From Bacillota bacterium (GTDB lineage Bacteria > Bacillota > Clostridia > Lachnospirales > Lachnospiraceae): 59,537 bases of DNA. Positions 40,045 through 47,814 of the stretch are shown here, piece after piece. Numbering within the stretch: position 1 is the first letter of the stretch; each line of letters begins with the position of its first letter. The notes beneath the pieces are model-generated. The model made no database searches. It was given only the letters and a program-made list of their open reading frames with translations, and had not been told where the DNA came from. Location: positions 1 through 59,537 of the forward strand of contig JAEYJO010000011.1 of the NCBI GenBank assembly GCA_023408815.1, in the 5' to 3' direction. A program made the translations under genes and the position numbers.

Positions 40045-40830
40045 TTATATCTCCGCTGCTCCTCTAAAACTACTTCCTGCATAAATGACATTTTCACATA
40101 CACTTTCCAGCCTGCTGCGGCAATCCGTCTTCATGCTGTCATCTGTAATCACATGGTGAAAGTCGCTCAGCTGTGCATACTGCATCAGATAAGTACGATC
40201 AAACTTTGTGGCATCTGCCAGCAGGAAGCGTTCTTTTCCCGCATTCAAAATAGACTTTTTAGCATTGGTCTCTATATCGGGCTCAGTAGCCCCATTTTCT
40301 ATACTGAATCCGTGAGCACCCATGAATACCTTATCCACGTGCAGACATCCAAAAAATTCAGAAGTCAGATTTCCGAATGCACCGGCCGATATCTCATTGT
40401 ATTCCCCCGGAGCCAGAATAAGTTTGATCTTAGGATTACCGCTAACAAAGCTGATCGCCGGCCAGGAATTGGTAATTACCGTTACACGTTTGCCGGAAAT
40501 GTATTTCAGCAGTTGTAACGGCGTGGTGCCGCAATCCACTATGATCGTTTCATCATCCCGCACAAACTGAGCTGCAGCATAGCCAATATACTGTTTCTGC
40601 TCAATCAGATAGTTGGATTTGGATGCAAAGCTGGGCTCATGTATCGCTTCCTTTCTCAGATAAGCGCTGCCGTATGCCATGCTCAGCAGCCCCTGCCGCT
40701 CAAACATCTGCAGGTCACGCCGTACCGTCATAGTAGAAACATTAAAGCGATGAGCCAGTTCCGTCAATTCCACTACTTCCTTTTTTTGCAGCAAACTAAA
40801 AATTTCCATTCGGCGTTTCGTAACATTCAA
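40045..40830 (-). CDS. DeoR-family transcriptional repressor
   Basis: 261 aa. The N-terminal helix-turn-helix reads VVELTELAHRFNVSTMTVRRDLQMFE (residues 18-43), the DeoR signature. The C-terminal DeoR sensor domain has VDCGTTPLQLLKYI near 98 and GAHGFSIENGATEPD near 170, used for sugar-phosphate binding. It sits upstream of the Gfo/Idh genes and likely controls them. The gene is preceded by a promoter and then by a terminator-containing leader (40914-41045). ATG after CAGGAGGATTACGCTTTG context; TTG or ATG start both possible. Confidence 0.92.
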   Translation of the reverse strand: MNVTKRRMEIFSLLQKKEVVELTELAHRFNVSTMTVRRDLQMFERQGLLSMAYGSAYLRKEAIHEPSFASKSNYLIEQKQYIGYAAAQFVRDDETIIVDCGTTPLQLLKYISGKRVTVITNSWPAISFVSGNPKIKLILAPGEYNEISAGAFGNLTSEFFGCLHVDKVFMGAHGFSIENGATEPDIETNAKKSILNAGKERFLLADATKFDRTYLMQYAQLSDFHHVITDDSMKTDCRSRLESVCENVIYAGSSFRGAAEI

Positions 40831-40904
40831 AGCGTAATCCTCCTGTTTCCACGGTTGTTTTTCTACAACAAAATATCATAAAATAGTTTTCCCATTCCGG
40901 TAAA

Positions 40905-41010
40905 ATAAGAAAAACGCCTTGCAAATGATCTGCACGGCGTATCTTGAAGTCATGAATTAGGAAATAATCAAAAATGGAGATAACCATCCTTAAGCCAGTG
41001 GTAACTTGCT
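40905..41010 (-). ncRNA. Leader RNA or small RNA upstream of deoR
   Basis: A strong promoter (41017-41045) would start transcription near 41010, and an intrinsic terminator (40914-40940) would end it about 100 nt later, still 80 nt ahead of the deoR start. The RNA also contains the smaller hairpin ATGG-TTATCT-CCAT. No known riboswitch class was recognised. It could be an attenuator of deoR or a stand-alone sRNA. Confidence 0.5.
40914..40940 (-). terminator. Intrinsic terminator inside the deoR leader
   Basis: On the minus strand ACGCC-TGCA and TGCA-GGCGT pair, followed by TTTTTC. It lies between a strong promoter and deoR. Confidence 0.75.
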
Positions 41011-41016
41011 ATAGCG

Positions 41017-41045
41017 ATTATAACATGATTGTATTGGTTGTACAA
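41017..41045 (-). promoter_or_regulatory. Strong promoter upstream of the deoR leader
   Basis: On the minus strand TTGTAC (41040-41045), a 17-nt spacer and TATAAT (41017-41022). Confidence 0.8.
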
Positions 41046-41075
41046 GATAATTGTTTCCATGGCAGATGAACACAA

Positions 41076-41112
41076 AAGGCAACCCATATGCTTTATTCAA
41101 GCGGATTGCCTT
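41076..41112 (-). terminator. Terminator of the sigma/anti-sigma/regulator operon
   Basis: On the minus strand AAGGCAA and TTGCCTT are the outer arms of a hairpin with inner CCGCTT/AAGC pairing, followed by TTGTG. It lies 8 bp past the stop of the regulator gene at 41121. Confidence 0.6.
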
Positions 41113-41120
41113 AACAATTT

Positions 41121-41807
41121 TTAACCTACCTTATACCCCGTTCCCCACACCACTTTCAAGTAATGCGGCTCCTTCGGATTGCTTTCAATCTTCTCCCTGA
41201 TATGCCTGATATGTACGGCGATGGTGTTATCTGCACCGATGGCCTGCATATTCCAGATGGATTCATATATCTGATCGATGGAAAATACCCTTCCTCTATC
41301 CTGAACGAGCAGGCGCAGGATTTTGTATTCAATAGGTGTTAACTTTACTTCCCTGCCCGCAACCGTCACTTTTCTTATGACATCATCGATCACAAGATCA
41401 TCTACCCTGTAAATCCGGTTGATATTGTCGCACATATTGGAAAGTTGAGTATAACGTCTGAACTGAGAGTTAATCCTTGCCATAAATTCTAACGGATGAT
41501 ACGGATTCAGGACATAATCGTCCGCACCTGCGTTGAGTGCCGCAATCTTCATCTGCTCCGTGTCATTAGCCGATAATACAATAATCGGCATTCTTTCCGC
41601 ATTCCTAACGCTTTTCAATCTCTCTATCCCATCATTTTTAGGAAAATCGATGTCCATGATAACCAGATGAATGTCGCTGCTTTTCAGTCTTTGTACTACA
41701 TCCTGCAGGGCGTTCATCACAATCACCTGATACCCCTCCTGTGCCAGAAAAATCTTGAGAACTTCCATGTTTGTCGTCGTCTGATTGTAAATCAATACAT
41801 TTTTCAT
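41121..41807 (-). CDS. OmpR-type regulator with degenerate receiver domain
   Basis: 228 aa. The fold of the receiver is clear and Asp52 (VIMDIDFPKNDG) is kept. The acidic pair at positions 8-9 is replaced by Asn-Gln (VLIYNQ), and the invariant Lys is Asn101 (YVLNPYHP). Phosphorylation and Mg2+ binding in the usual way are therefore unlikely. The C-terminal winged helix is normal (LTPIEYKILRLLVQD, KVVWGTGYKVG). It overlaps or follows the anti-sigma-like gene; no kinase is adjacent. ATG 41807 with AGGAGGAAACCAA is the start. Confidence 0.88.
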   Translation of the reverse strand: MKNVLIYNQTTTNMEVLKIFLAQEGYQVIVMNALQDVVQRLKSSDIHLVIMDIDFPKNDGIERLKSVRNAERMPIIVLSANDTEQMKIAALNAGADDYVLNPYHPLEFMARINSQFRRYTQLSNMCDNINRIYRVDDLVIDDVIRKVTVAGREVKLTPIEYKILRLLVQDRGRVFSIDQIYESIWNMQAIGADNTIAVHIRHIREKIESNPKEPHYLKVVWGTGYKVG

Positions 41808-41832
41808 TTGGTTTCCTCCTCTCTTAAGGCCC

Positions 41833-42897
41833 TTATTCATACTGTTCCAAGTCTATATTGTCCATTATCTTCTTTGCGTCATTTTCTGCGAAGCCCAAAA
41901 AGTCAATGTACACCTCATAACTTCCTACGGTAATCGCTGCATGTATCTGCAATTTATCGCTGTCATTTTCTTTTACCGAATCCACAAGCGTATAGGTGTA
42001 TGCTCCCGGTGTCGTGTAATCTCTCTCGTTGGTCACTCCTCCCGGAAATACCTTTGAAGATTCGTGACCTTTGGTGTCTGCATAATCAGTTCTTTCCATC
42101 CACAGCACCTTATTATCTGCCTCGTATCGGACCATCGCCCAGCTCCCGCAGACTGTGACCTCCGTAGAAACAGCTTTTTTTCCTATACTTATAGACGGCT
42201 GAGGGAAAATAATATCTTCATTTTTTATAAATTCTTCCCATGTAGCATAATGATATACAGGAACTTCTCCATTTTCCCAAAACTTATTCTTCACACCGTC
42301 GTTCTCGGAAGCCGTGTTTTCTGCCGCAGACTTTGCTTCTTTCGGGGAAGCATTTATCCCGCTGTCGCCGCTTACGGAATTGCCCGTTACTGAGCTGCTT
42401 ATTTCAGAACTCCCTATTGCCGGGCCTGAATTACCCGTTACAGAATTGCCCGATATGCTGTCCATTTCGATATTCTCCTTATCCGCTGTGATTTGCATTT
42501 TAGCGGAAGCGTCTTCACCGGCTATCTCTCCCGTCGGCGCACTTTCATCATACGACGAGATCAGCATGGGACTTTCCTCCTTATTTTCCACCGCTTCCTC
42601 CACCACATAGGCTCTGTTCTGGGCGGCTTCTCCCTTGGACATGGTAAAAGCATCGCTGGATTCGAATCCCCATTCGTTCACCCGTATGACATTCTGGAAA
42701 TATTCTGCAGCCTTAACCGATCCGAATCCGCAGACGAAGATCACACACATAGCAGAAAATGCCGTAGCAGTAGCTTTTTGCGCCCTTTTCACAACGCGGC
42801 GCCTGTGTCTGCCCTCATCCATACAGCTGGAAACATCAATATGAAATTCTTTTATATCCTGCATGGCAGATTGGTAAACATTTTTAAAATCATCCAT
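41833..42897 (-). CDS. Membrane anti-sigma-like protein with DUF4367-type C-terminal domain
   Basis: 354 aa. A cytoplasmic N-terminus (1-35) is followed by one membrane helix (about 42-62, TATAFSAMCVIFVCGF), a Ser/Gly/Asn/Val low-complexity linker with repeats such as SVTGNSVSG, and an extracytoplasmic DUF4367-like domain (about 225-350). It overlaps the sigma factor gene by 8 bp, the usual place for an anti-sigma factor. No zinc HxxxCxxC motif, so the sigma-binding mode would be non-ZAS. The anti-sigma role is an inference. Confidence 0.72.
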   Translation of the reverse strand: MDDFKNVYQSAMQDIKEFHIDVSSCMDEGRHRRRVVKRAQKATATAFSAMCVIFVCGFGSVKAAEYFQNVIRVNEWGFESSDAFTMSKGEAAQNRAYVVEEAVENKEESPMLISSYDESAPTGEIAGEDASAKMQITADKENIEMDSISGNSVTGNSGPAIGSSEISSSVTGNSVSGDSGINASPKEAKSAAENTASENDGVKNKFWENGEVPVYHYATWEEFIKNEDIIFPQPSISIGKKAVSTEVTVCGSWAMVRYEADNKVLWMERTDYADTKGHESSKVFPGGVTNERDYTTPGAYTYTLVDSVKENDSDKLQIHAAITVGSYEVYIDFLGFAENDAKKIMDNIDLEQYE

Positions 42898-43405
42898 ACT
42901 GATACTCCTCCCTGAGTTTTTTTCTAAGCAGTTCCCTGCCTCTTGTGAGCTGTGATGTTACGGTAGATTCTTTCCTCTCCGTAACAAGGCATATTTCCTT
43001 TATACTCATTTCCTGAAAATAAAACAAATGTATGACTTCCCGGTATTTTCTCGGAAGCTTTATTACTGCTTCCATTATTTCCCGGTTCTGCTCTCTTTGC
43101 AGCGCATCCCTTTCCATGAGGCTTTCCGAAACCTCTTCATTATCTAATGCGCATTCCTTTTCCGGCATAACATCCGTATGACGGTACCATGCGGAACGCC
43201 ATACTTTCCGGCAGCCGTTCAGCGTCACCTTGATCAGCCATGCCTTTTCATGCTCCGTCGACTCGAATACTTTATTCGTTTTAATAAACTGATAAAATGT
43301 CTCCTGTACGACATCCTCCGCGTCCTGATTGTTCCTAAGCTGTAAAAATGCTATCTTATACAGCATGTCGCTGTATAAGTTTATTTTCAACTGTAACGCT
43401 TCCAT
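42890..43405 (-). CDS. ECF-type RNA polymerase sigma factor
   Basis: About 171 aa with sigma-70 region 2 (AFLQLRNNQDAEDVVQETFY) and region 4 (LPRKYREVIHLFYFQEMSIK, then STVTSQLTRGRELLRKKL). There is no region 1.1 or 3, as in group IV sigmas. ATG 43405 with GAAGGTGG well placed is preferred; the frame is open from 43453. First of a three-gene operon: sigma, membrane anti-sigma-like protein and degenerate-receiver regulator. Confidence 0.9.
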   Translation of the reverse strand: MEALQLKINLYSDMLYKIAFLQLRNNQDAEDVVQETFYQFIKTNKVFESTEHEKAWLIKVTLNGCRKVWRSAWYRHTDVMPEKECALDNEEVSESLMERDALQREQNREIMEAVIKLPRKYREVIHLFYFQEMSIKEICLVTERKESTVTSQLTRGRELLRKKLREEYQYG

Positions 43406-43717
43406 GTCAGCCACCTTCGAAACAGACAATTTATCCCCTTTTTTCTTGTCCATATGTACGGTCTCTCATCTATACTTTCTTTTTATTTAGAGTTATCTTG
43501 ATTTCTTTTTATTACCCATCTATAATTAATATCCCACAGAAAACAAAAATACTGCAAAAAAATAAATTATTTTTTTCTTATTTTTTACTTGATCTCGAAA
43601 TCATAAATACCTCTAATAAATTAGACGCTTCTCAATAAGAAAAAGTTGCAAAAATTTTAATTATTCACAAAATTTTCACAACTTTTTTCTATCGAAGCAA
43701 TATGCAGTTTTATAAGT
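43406..43717. other. AT-rich intergenic region, sigma operon / vanZ
   Basis: 312 bp. It contains the alternative start region of the sigma gene, a weak promoter-like TTGTTT with TATAGA 16 nt away near 43520-43546, A/T-rich runs, and the terminator-like hairpin at 43640-43688. No gene is supported. Confidence 0.5.
43640..43688 (-). terminator. Probable terminator of the AI-2E/ldh/truA/vanZ operon
   Basis: On the minus strand AAAAAGTTG and CAACTTTTT (with AAAATTTT inner pairing) form an AT-rich hairpin followed by a T run. It lies 30 bp past the vanZ stop. Confidence 0.5.
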
Positions 43718-44221
43718 TCACACACTTTTCTTCCATTTACTCAGGATGGATTCCCACTTTACGAAAGCGATCCAGCCAAGCGCGGCCCCAAAGCAATTAA
43801 GTAGAATATCGTCCACATCGAAGGCTCCGAAAGCGCTGAACAATTGGAAAACCTCGATTCCGAGCACAAAGATGAACGCATTTAAAAGAAGCGTGAGGAA
43901 ATGTGTGCAGCTTTCCTTTACATAAGGAAGAAGAAATCCAAAGGGAATGAATACAGCCACATTTCCCACCAGATTTTCAAAACTATTGAGCATATATGAA
44001 TAATCAATATACATCCTTATGGTTTTAAATAAGGTAAAGTTGGCAGTGTCCAAACCTTCCAGAACGATTCCCTTGCGCCATGTTCCTGCAATCGACATCA
44101 AATCTGCCCACGGATATTTGAATATGATAACCTTTATGACAATTGCAATATAAACAAAAAATAATATTTTAATATGTTTGGCATCCCAGCTTCTGAGATT
44201 CCAAACCTTGGATTTACTCAC
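43718..44221 (-). CDS. VanZ-family membrane protein
   Basis: 167 aa with four to five hydrophobic segments and the VanZ signature NLVGNVAVFIPFGFLLPY near 85, then EVFQLFSAFGAFDVDDILLNCFG near 130. The family is named for the teicoplanin-resistance accessory gene, but most members have no known role. It overlaps truA by 4 bp at the end of a four-gene operon. Confidence 0.87.
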   Translation of the reverse strand: MSKSKVWNLRSWDAKHIKILFFVYIAIVIKVIIFKYPWADLMSIAGTWRKGIVLEGLDTANFTLFKTIRMYIDYSYMLNSFENLVGNVAVFIPFGFLLPYVKESCTHFLTLLLNAFIFVLGIEVFQLFSAFGAFDVDDILLNCFGAALGWIAFVKWESILSKWKKSV

Positions 44222-44958
44222 GAATAATGAACCTCCACCAGTGTAAGTCCCTTGGCAGGCACTAACATACCGGCTTCTTCCCGCCTTCCAGACGTAAAAA
44301 GCTTTTCGATCTGTGCCGCTTCTCTTTTGTGCATCCCTACCTCAAGCAAAGTTCCCATCATAATCCGTACCATATGATACAAAAAACCATTTCCTTTAAA
44401 GGTAAACCGGATTTCCTCACCTACTCTAGTGATCGTTATTGCTTCTACCGTACGTACCGTAGATTTCTTGCCCTTTTTCGTTGATGTAAAGGCTTTGTAA
44501 TCGTGTGTTCCGCATAGAATCTCCGCAGCCAGACACATGGCCTCCATATCCAGGATCTCCGGTACCTCATATACATATCTTCTGTCGAATATATGCGGCA
44601 CACTGCTGTTTAACACCCGATAGCAATAGGTCTTGCCTATAGCATTCAGCCTGCTGTGAAAACGCACAGAAGCCTCCTGCACCTGGATGACCGCTATGTC
44701 CTCAGGAAGATACTCGTTCATGTAACACATAATTTCCTCCGACGTCATATCCGTATCGATATGAAAATTGGCCGTTTGTCCCAGTGCATGAACTCCAGCG
44801 TCGGTCCTCCCAGAACCAACCACCTCTACCGGACTGCCGCACATCTTGGTAAGCAGAACTTCAAGTCTGCCTTGAACGGTATTGCCGCCGCCCTCCTGCC
44901 TTTGCCAGCCTTGGTATCTCTTTCCTTCATATTGAAGTATTACTTTTATATTACGCAA
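44218..44958 (-). CDS. truA: tRNA pseudouridine(38-40) synthase
   Basis: Converts uridines 38-40 of tRNA anticodon arms to pseudouridine. At 246 aa it has normal length. The catalytic Asp is in GSGRTDAGVHALGQ near residue 52. RLNAIGKTYCYRV and KGNGFLYHMVRIMMG are further signatures. The start is immediately next to the D-LDH stop, and the end overlaps vanZ by 4 bp. Confidence 0.96.
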   Translation of the reverse strand: MRNIKVILQYEGKRYQGWQRQEGGGNTVQGRLEVLLTKMCGSPVEVVGSGRTDAGVHALGQTANFHIDTDMTSEEIMCYMNEYLPEDIAVIQVQEASVRFHSRLNAIGKTYCYRVLNSSVPHIFDRRYVYEVPEILDMEAMCLAAEILCGTHDYKAFTSTKKGKKSTVRTVEAITITRVGEEIRFTFKGNGFLYHMVRIMMGTLLEVGMHKREAAQIEKLFTSGRREEAGMLVPAKGLTLVEVHYS

Positions 44959-45942
44959 TTATGCGACCTCCCATGGATTTTCTTTCCCTTCCACGAACAG
45001 CTTGCAGCCCATAAGGGAATCTCTGACCACCGTTTCCACGCATTCGTCCGTATAGAAAGCCATGTGGTGCGTTACCGTAACATTCGGAAAGCCCCGAAGC
45101 ACGGAAAGCTCCCTGTTATCCAAGGCATCCGATTTTCTGTCATAATAATAAAGGCCGAATTCGTTCTCCACAACATCGAGTCCGGCAGCACTGATCTTGC
45201 CGGACTCGATGCCGGAAATCAGAGCTTCCGTATCAATGAGTCCTCCTCTGGCTGTATTTATGATTACTACGCCGTCTTTCATCTTCTTAATGGTACTTTT
45301 TCCTATCATATGATAGTTTTCCTCTGTCAGCGGCGCGTGCAGAGTGATGATGTCCGCCTGCTGCCATAACTCTTCCAGAGATACATAATCGACAACTTTT
45401 TTCACTTCTGCATTTTCATATAAGTCATAGGCCAGCATTTTGCAGCCGAAGCCGGACAAACTGCGAATGACCGTCGTGCCGATTCTTCCCGTTCCAATAA
45501 TCCCTACGGTCAAATCTTTCAGTTCCCTTCCCTGTATCCCTTCCAGAGAAAAGTCCTGTATACTGCCCCTTTGCAGGATACGTTTCATCTTGCGGATGGA
45601 CATAAGAATGAGCATAACAGTATAATCTGCCACCCCATGAGGGCCATAGGGCGCGTTGGCTACTTTGATCCCAAGGCGCTTTGCTGCTTCCATATCGATA
45701 TGATCATAGCCTATGGTTCTCGTAGTCAGATAAGAGACTCCGTTTTCCTTCAAGCCTTCAAGAAGCTCCTCGGTCATCTTGGAGGTAATGATATTCACGC
45801 ATTCGCTTCCGTTAGCCAGAGAAATATTCTCCATATCCGGCGCATCAGCACACAAGGTAAGCCCAATTCCCAATTTCTTCGCGTACCGGAAGAACAACTC
45901 TTCCTCATCGAATTCCCTGCAATTATACACTGTCACATTCAT
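44959..45942 (-). CDS. D-2-hydroxyacid dehydrogenase (D-lactate dehydrogenase/VanH-like)
   Basis: 327 aa. The NAD-binding motif VGIIGTGRIGTTV is near 146. The catalytic residues are Arg (INTARGGLID), Glu (VVENEFG) and His (VTHHMAFYTD near 295). The DRKSDALDNRELSVLRGFPN segment matches D-lactate dehydrogenases and VanH. Reduces pyruvate to D-lactate as fermentation or cell-wall precursor supply. It overlaps the AI-2E-family gene by 4 bp, within AI-2E-ldh-truA-vanZ. Confidence 0.9.
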   Translation of the reverse strand: MNVTVYNCREFDEEELFFRYAKKLGIGLTLCADAPDMENISLANGSECVNIITSKMTEELLEGLKENGVSYLTTRTIGYDHIDMEAAKRLGIKVANAPYGPHGVADYTVMLILMSIRKMKRILQRGSIQDFSLEGIQGRELKDLTVGIIGTGRIGTTVIRSLSGFGCKMLAYDLYENAEVKKVVDYVSLEELWQQADIITLHAPLTEENYHMIGKSTIKKMKDGVVIINTARGGLIDTEALISGIESGKISAAGLDVVENEFGLYYYDRKSDALDNRELSVLRGFPNVTVTHHMAFYTDECVETVVRDSLMGCKLFVEGKENPWEVA

Positions 45943-47162
45943 TTTTTATCACTTTCTCCTCCGCCTGTTTCTTCCTGCTTCTTCAGCTTATCTCTCTGGC
46001 TTTCCTCATACTTCTTTACCGCGGACATATCCCCATCTTCCAGCCTCCTGAAATTATTAATGCTCGCCATCAGTATCTTCAGACTGTTAAGCGTTGTGTC
46101 GAACACGCCCTCCTCATACATATTAATTAAAATAATACCTACAGGCACCGCAATGATCATACCCAGCACGCCGCCTACCTTATAGCCTATGAATAGCAAA
46201 AACAAAGTGGGAAGGGGGGCGATTCCAATGGAATCTCCTACAATCTTAGGCTGTATAATCTGTCTGGCAAGCTGTCCGACGCACCAGATGATGAGAAGCC
46301 CTACGGCCATTTTATAGTCCGCACCCAGCATCTTAATAACAGCCCATGGTATGAGCACTGTTCCCGTTCCGAAAATCGGAAGAAAATCCATCAGTGCAAT
46401 ACCGAGTGCAATCAGCAGCACATAATCCACCTTCAATATCCACAGTCCGATGACTAAAAGCATGTACATCCATATCTCGATTTTGAACTGCGCCTTGAAA
46501 TATCCTCCCACTGCACGCTTGAAGCTGCGTGACATCATATAATAGCGGTATCTCACGGCCTCCGGCATATGCTTTCTCATTTGTGCTGAAAGAAATTCTC
46601 TTTCCGCCACGAAAAAGTACGCGGACAAAAGGCACATAATCACACCGATGATCGCCGTAGGCAAATGCCTTGCAAAATTTCCGAGGGCTTCTATGGTGGG
46701 CGTTCCCGCCTTACTCACCAAATCACCCACATAACCATCCATCTCCTCGCTGATGTTTTCTATTGCAGTACGGATTTCCTCCGGAAGCCTGCTGTAAAAA
46801 ATATCCAGATTCTTGCTGTTCGCTTTAAAGTCGTTCTCAATATCGTCCCAAATATCTGGCAGCGCATTTACCAGACCGACGGTTTCCTCGGTGATTTTGG
46901 CTCCTATAATATAACCGGCCAAAATGACAAGAGCTATAACTGATATAATGACGAACGCCGTTCCAGCCTTCCTCTTTATTTTAAGCTTTTCCTCGAAAAA
47001 GCGGACGATTGGGTTTGCAATCATGGCGATGATCCAGCCGATTACAAACGGCATGAAAAATACGAGCACTCTTGGTACCAGCACTATGAGTAACAGTGCA
47101 GTTATCACTGCTATCCCCAGATTCATAAGTACCTTTAAATATGTCTTCGTTGACGGTTTCAT
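45939..47162 (-). CDS. AI-2E-family transporter
   Basis: 407-aa membrane protein of the AI-2E/PerM family with about eight helices. The conserved stretch is DYVLLIALGIALMDFLPIFGTGTVLIPWA near 270, followed by IVGDSIGIAPLPTLFLLFIG. The C-terminal tail is charged and cytoplasmic. Substrate unknown; despite the name, few members move AI-2 and some are ion antiporters. First gene of its operon. Confidence 0.9.
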   Translation of the reverse strand: MKPSTKTYLKVLMNLGIAVITALLLIVLVPRVLVFFMPFVIGWIIAMIANPIVRFFEEKLKIKRKAGTAFVIISVIALVILAGYIIGAKITEETVGLVNALPDIWDDIENDFKANSKNLDIFYSRLPEEIRTAIENISEEMDGYVGDLVSKAGTPTIEALGNFARHLPTAIIGVIMCLLSAYFFVAEREFLSAQMRKHMPEAVRYRYYMMSRSFKRAVGGYFKAQFKIEIWMYMLLVIGLWILKVDYVLLIALGIALMDFLPIFGTGTVLIPWAVIKMLGADYKMAVGLLIIWCVGQLARQIIQPKIVGDSIGIAPLPTLFLLFIGYKVGGVLGMIIAVPVGIILINMYEEGVFDTTLNSLKILMASINNFRRLEDGDMSAVKKYEESQRDKLKKQEETGGGESDKK

Positions 47163-47214
47163 ATAAACACCTCTCTTGCCGATGGGCTTTTACCTATAGC
47201 CTTTTTGCTGCGCT

Positions 47215-47814
47215 TCATTCCGAATGCTCTGCATCCAGAAAGCCGTCCAACAATTCATAAATCTCTTCTCTTCCCTGCTTCGTCAGCGCAGAATAAGGTA
47301 TGACTATGGTATCCTTTTCTGACTGAAGCCCTTCCTTTATCATTTTAACATGTTTTTGTATCTGACTTCTATTTATTTTATCTAATTTTGTTGCGATAAT
47401 AATCGGTTTATATCCCTGATTCAATATCCAGTCATACATAACCCTGTCGTTCTGCGACGGTTCATGCCGAATATCGATTAAGAGAAAGACTGCCCGCAGC
47501 ATTCTGCTCTTTATCAGGTAATTCTCTATCATCTTTCCCCACTGCGCCTTTACCTCTTCGTTCGCTTTGGCATAGCCATAACCGGGTAAATCCACGAAGT
47601 ATAACTCATCATTAATGTTATAAAAATTAATGGTCTGAGTTTTTCCCGGCTGCGCGCTCGTTCTCGCTAACGACTTTCTGTTCATAAGGCCGTTGATCAA
47701 TGAAGATTTCCCTACGTTGCTCTTACCGGCAAAAGCCACTTCCATGTGAGGATTGTCCGGCAGTTTGCTGGTAATGCCGCAGACGGTTTCCAAACCGACG
47801 TTTTTTATTATCAT
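47215..47814 (-). CDS. engB: Ribosome-biogenesis GTPase EngB/YsxC
   Basis: 199-aa essential GTPase acting in 50S subunit assembly. G1 GKSNVGKSSLING (about 30-42), G3 DLPGYGYAKA and G4 ATKLDKINR are all present. It overlaps lon by 4 bp, the common lon-engB order in Firmicutes. Confidence 0.96.
   Translation of the reverse strand: MIIKNVGLETVCGITSKLPDNPHMEVAFAGKSNVGKSSLINGLMNRKSLARTSAQPGKTQTINFYNINDELYFVDLPGYGYAKANEEVKAQWGKMIENYLIKSRMLRAVFLLIDIRHEPSQNDRVMYDWILNQGYKPIIIATKLDKINRSQIQKHVKMIKEGLQSEKDTIVIPYSALTKQGREEIYELLDGFLDAEHSE

Noticed and set aside
40796..40987. A 63-aa minus-strand open frame between the leader promoter and deoR
   Set aside because: It crosses the intrinsic terminator and has a poor ribosome binding site; the RNA itself is the more likely product.
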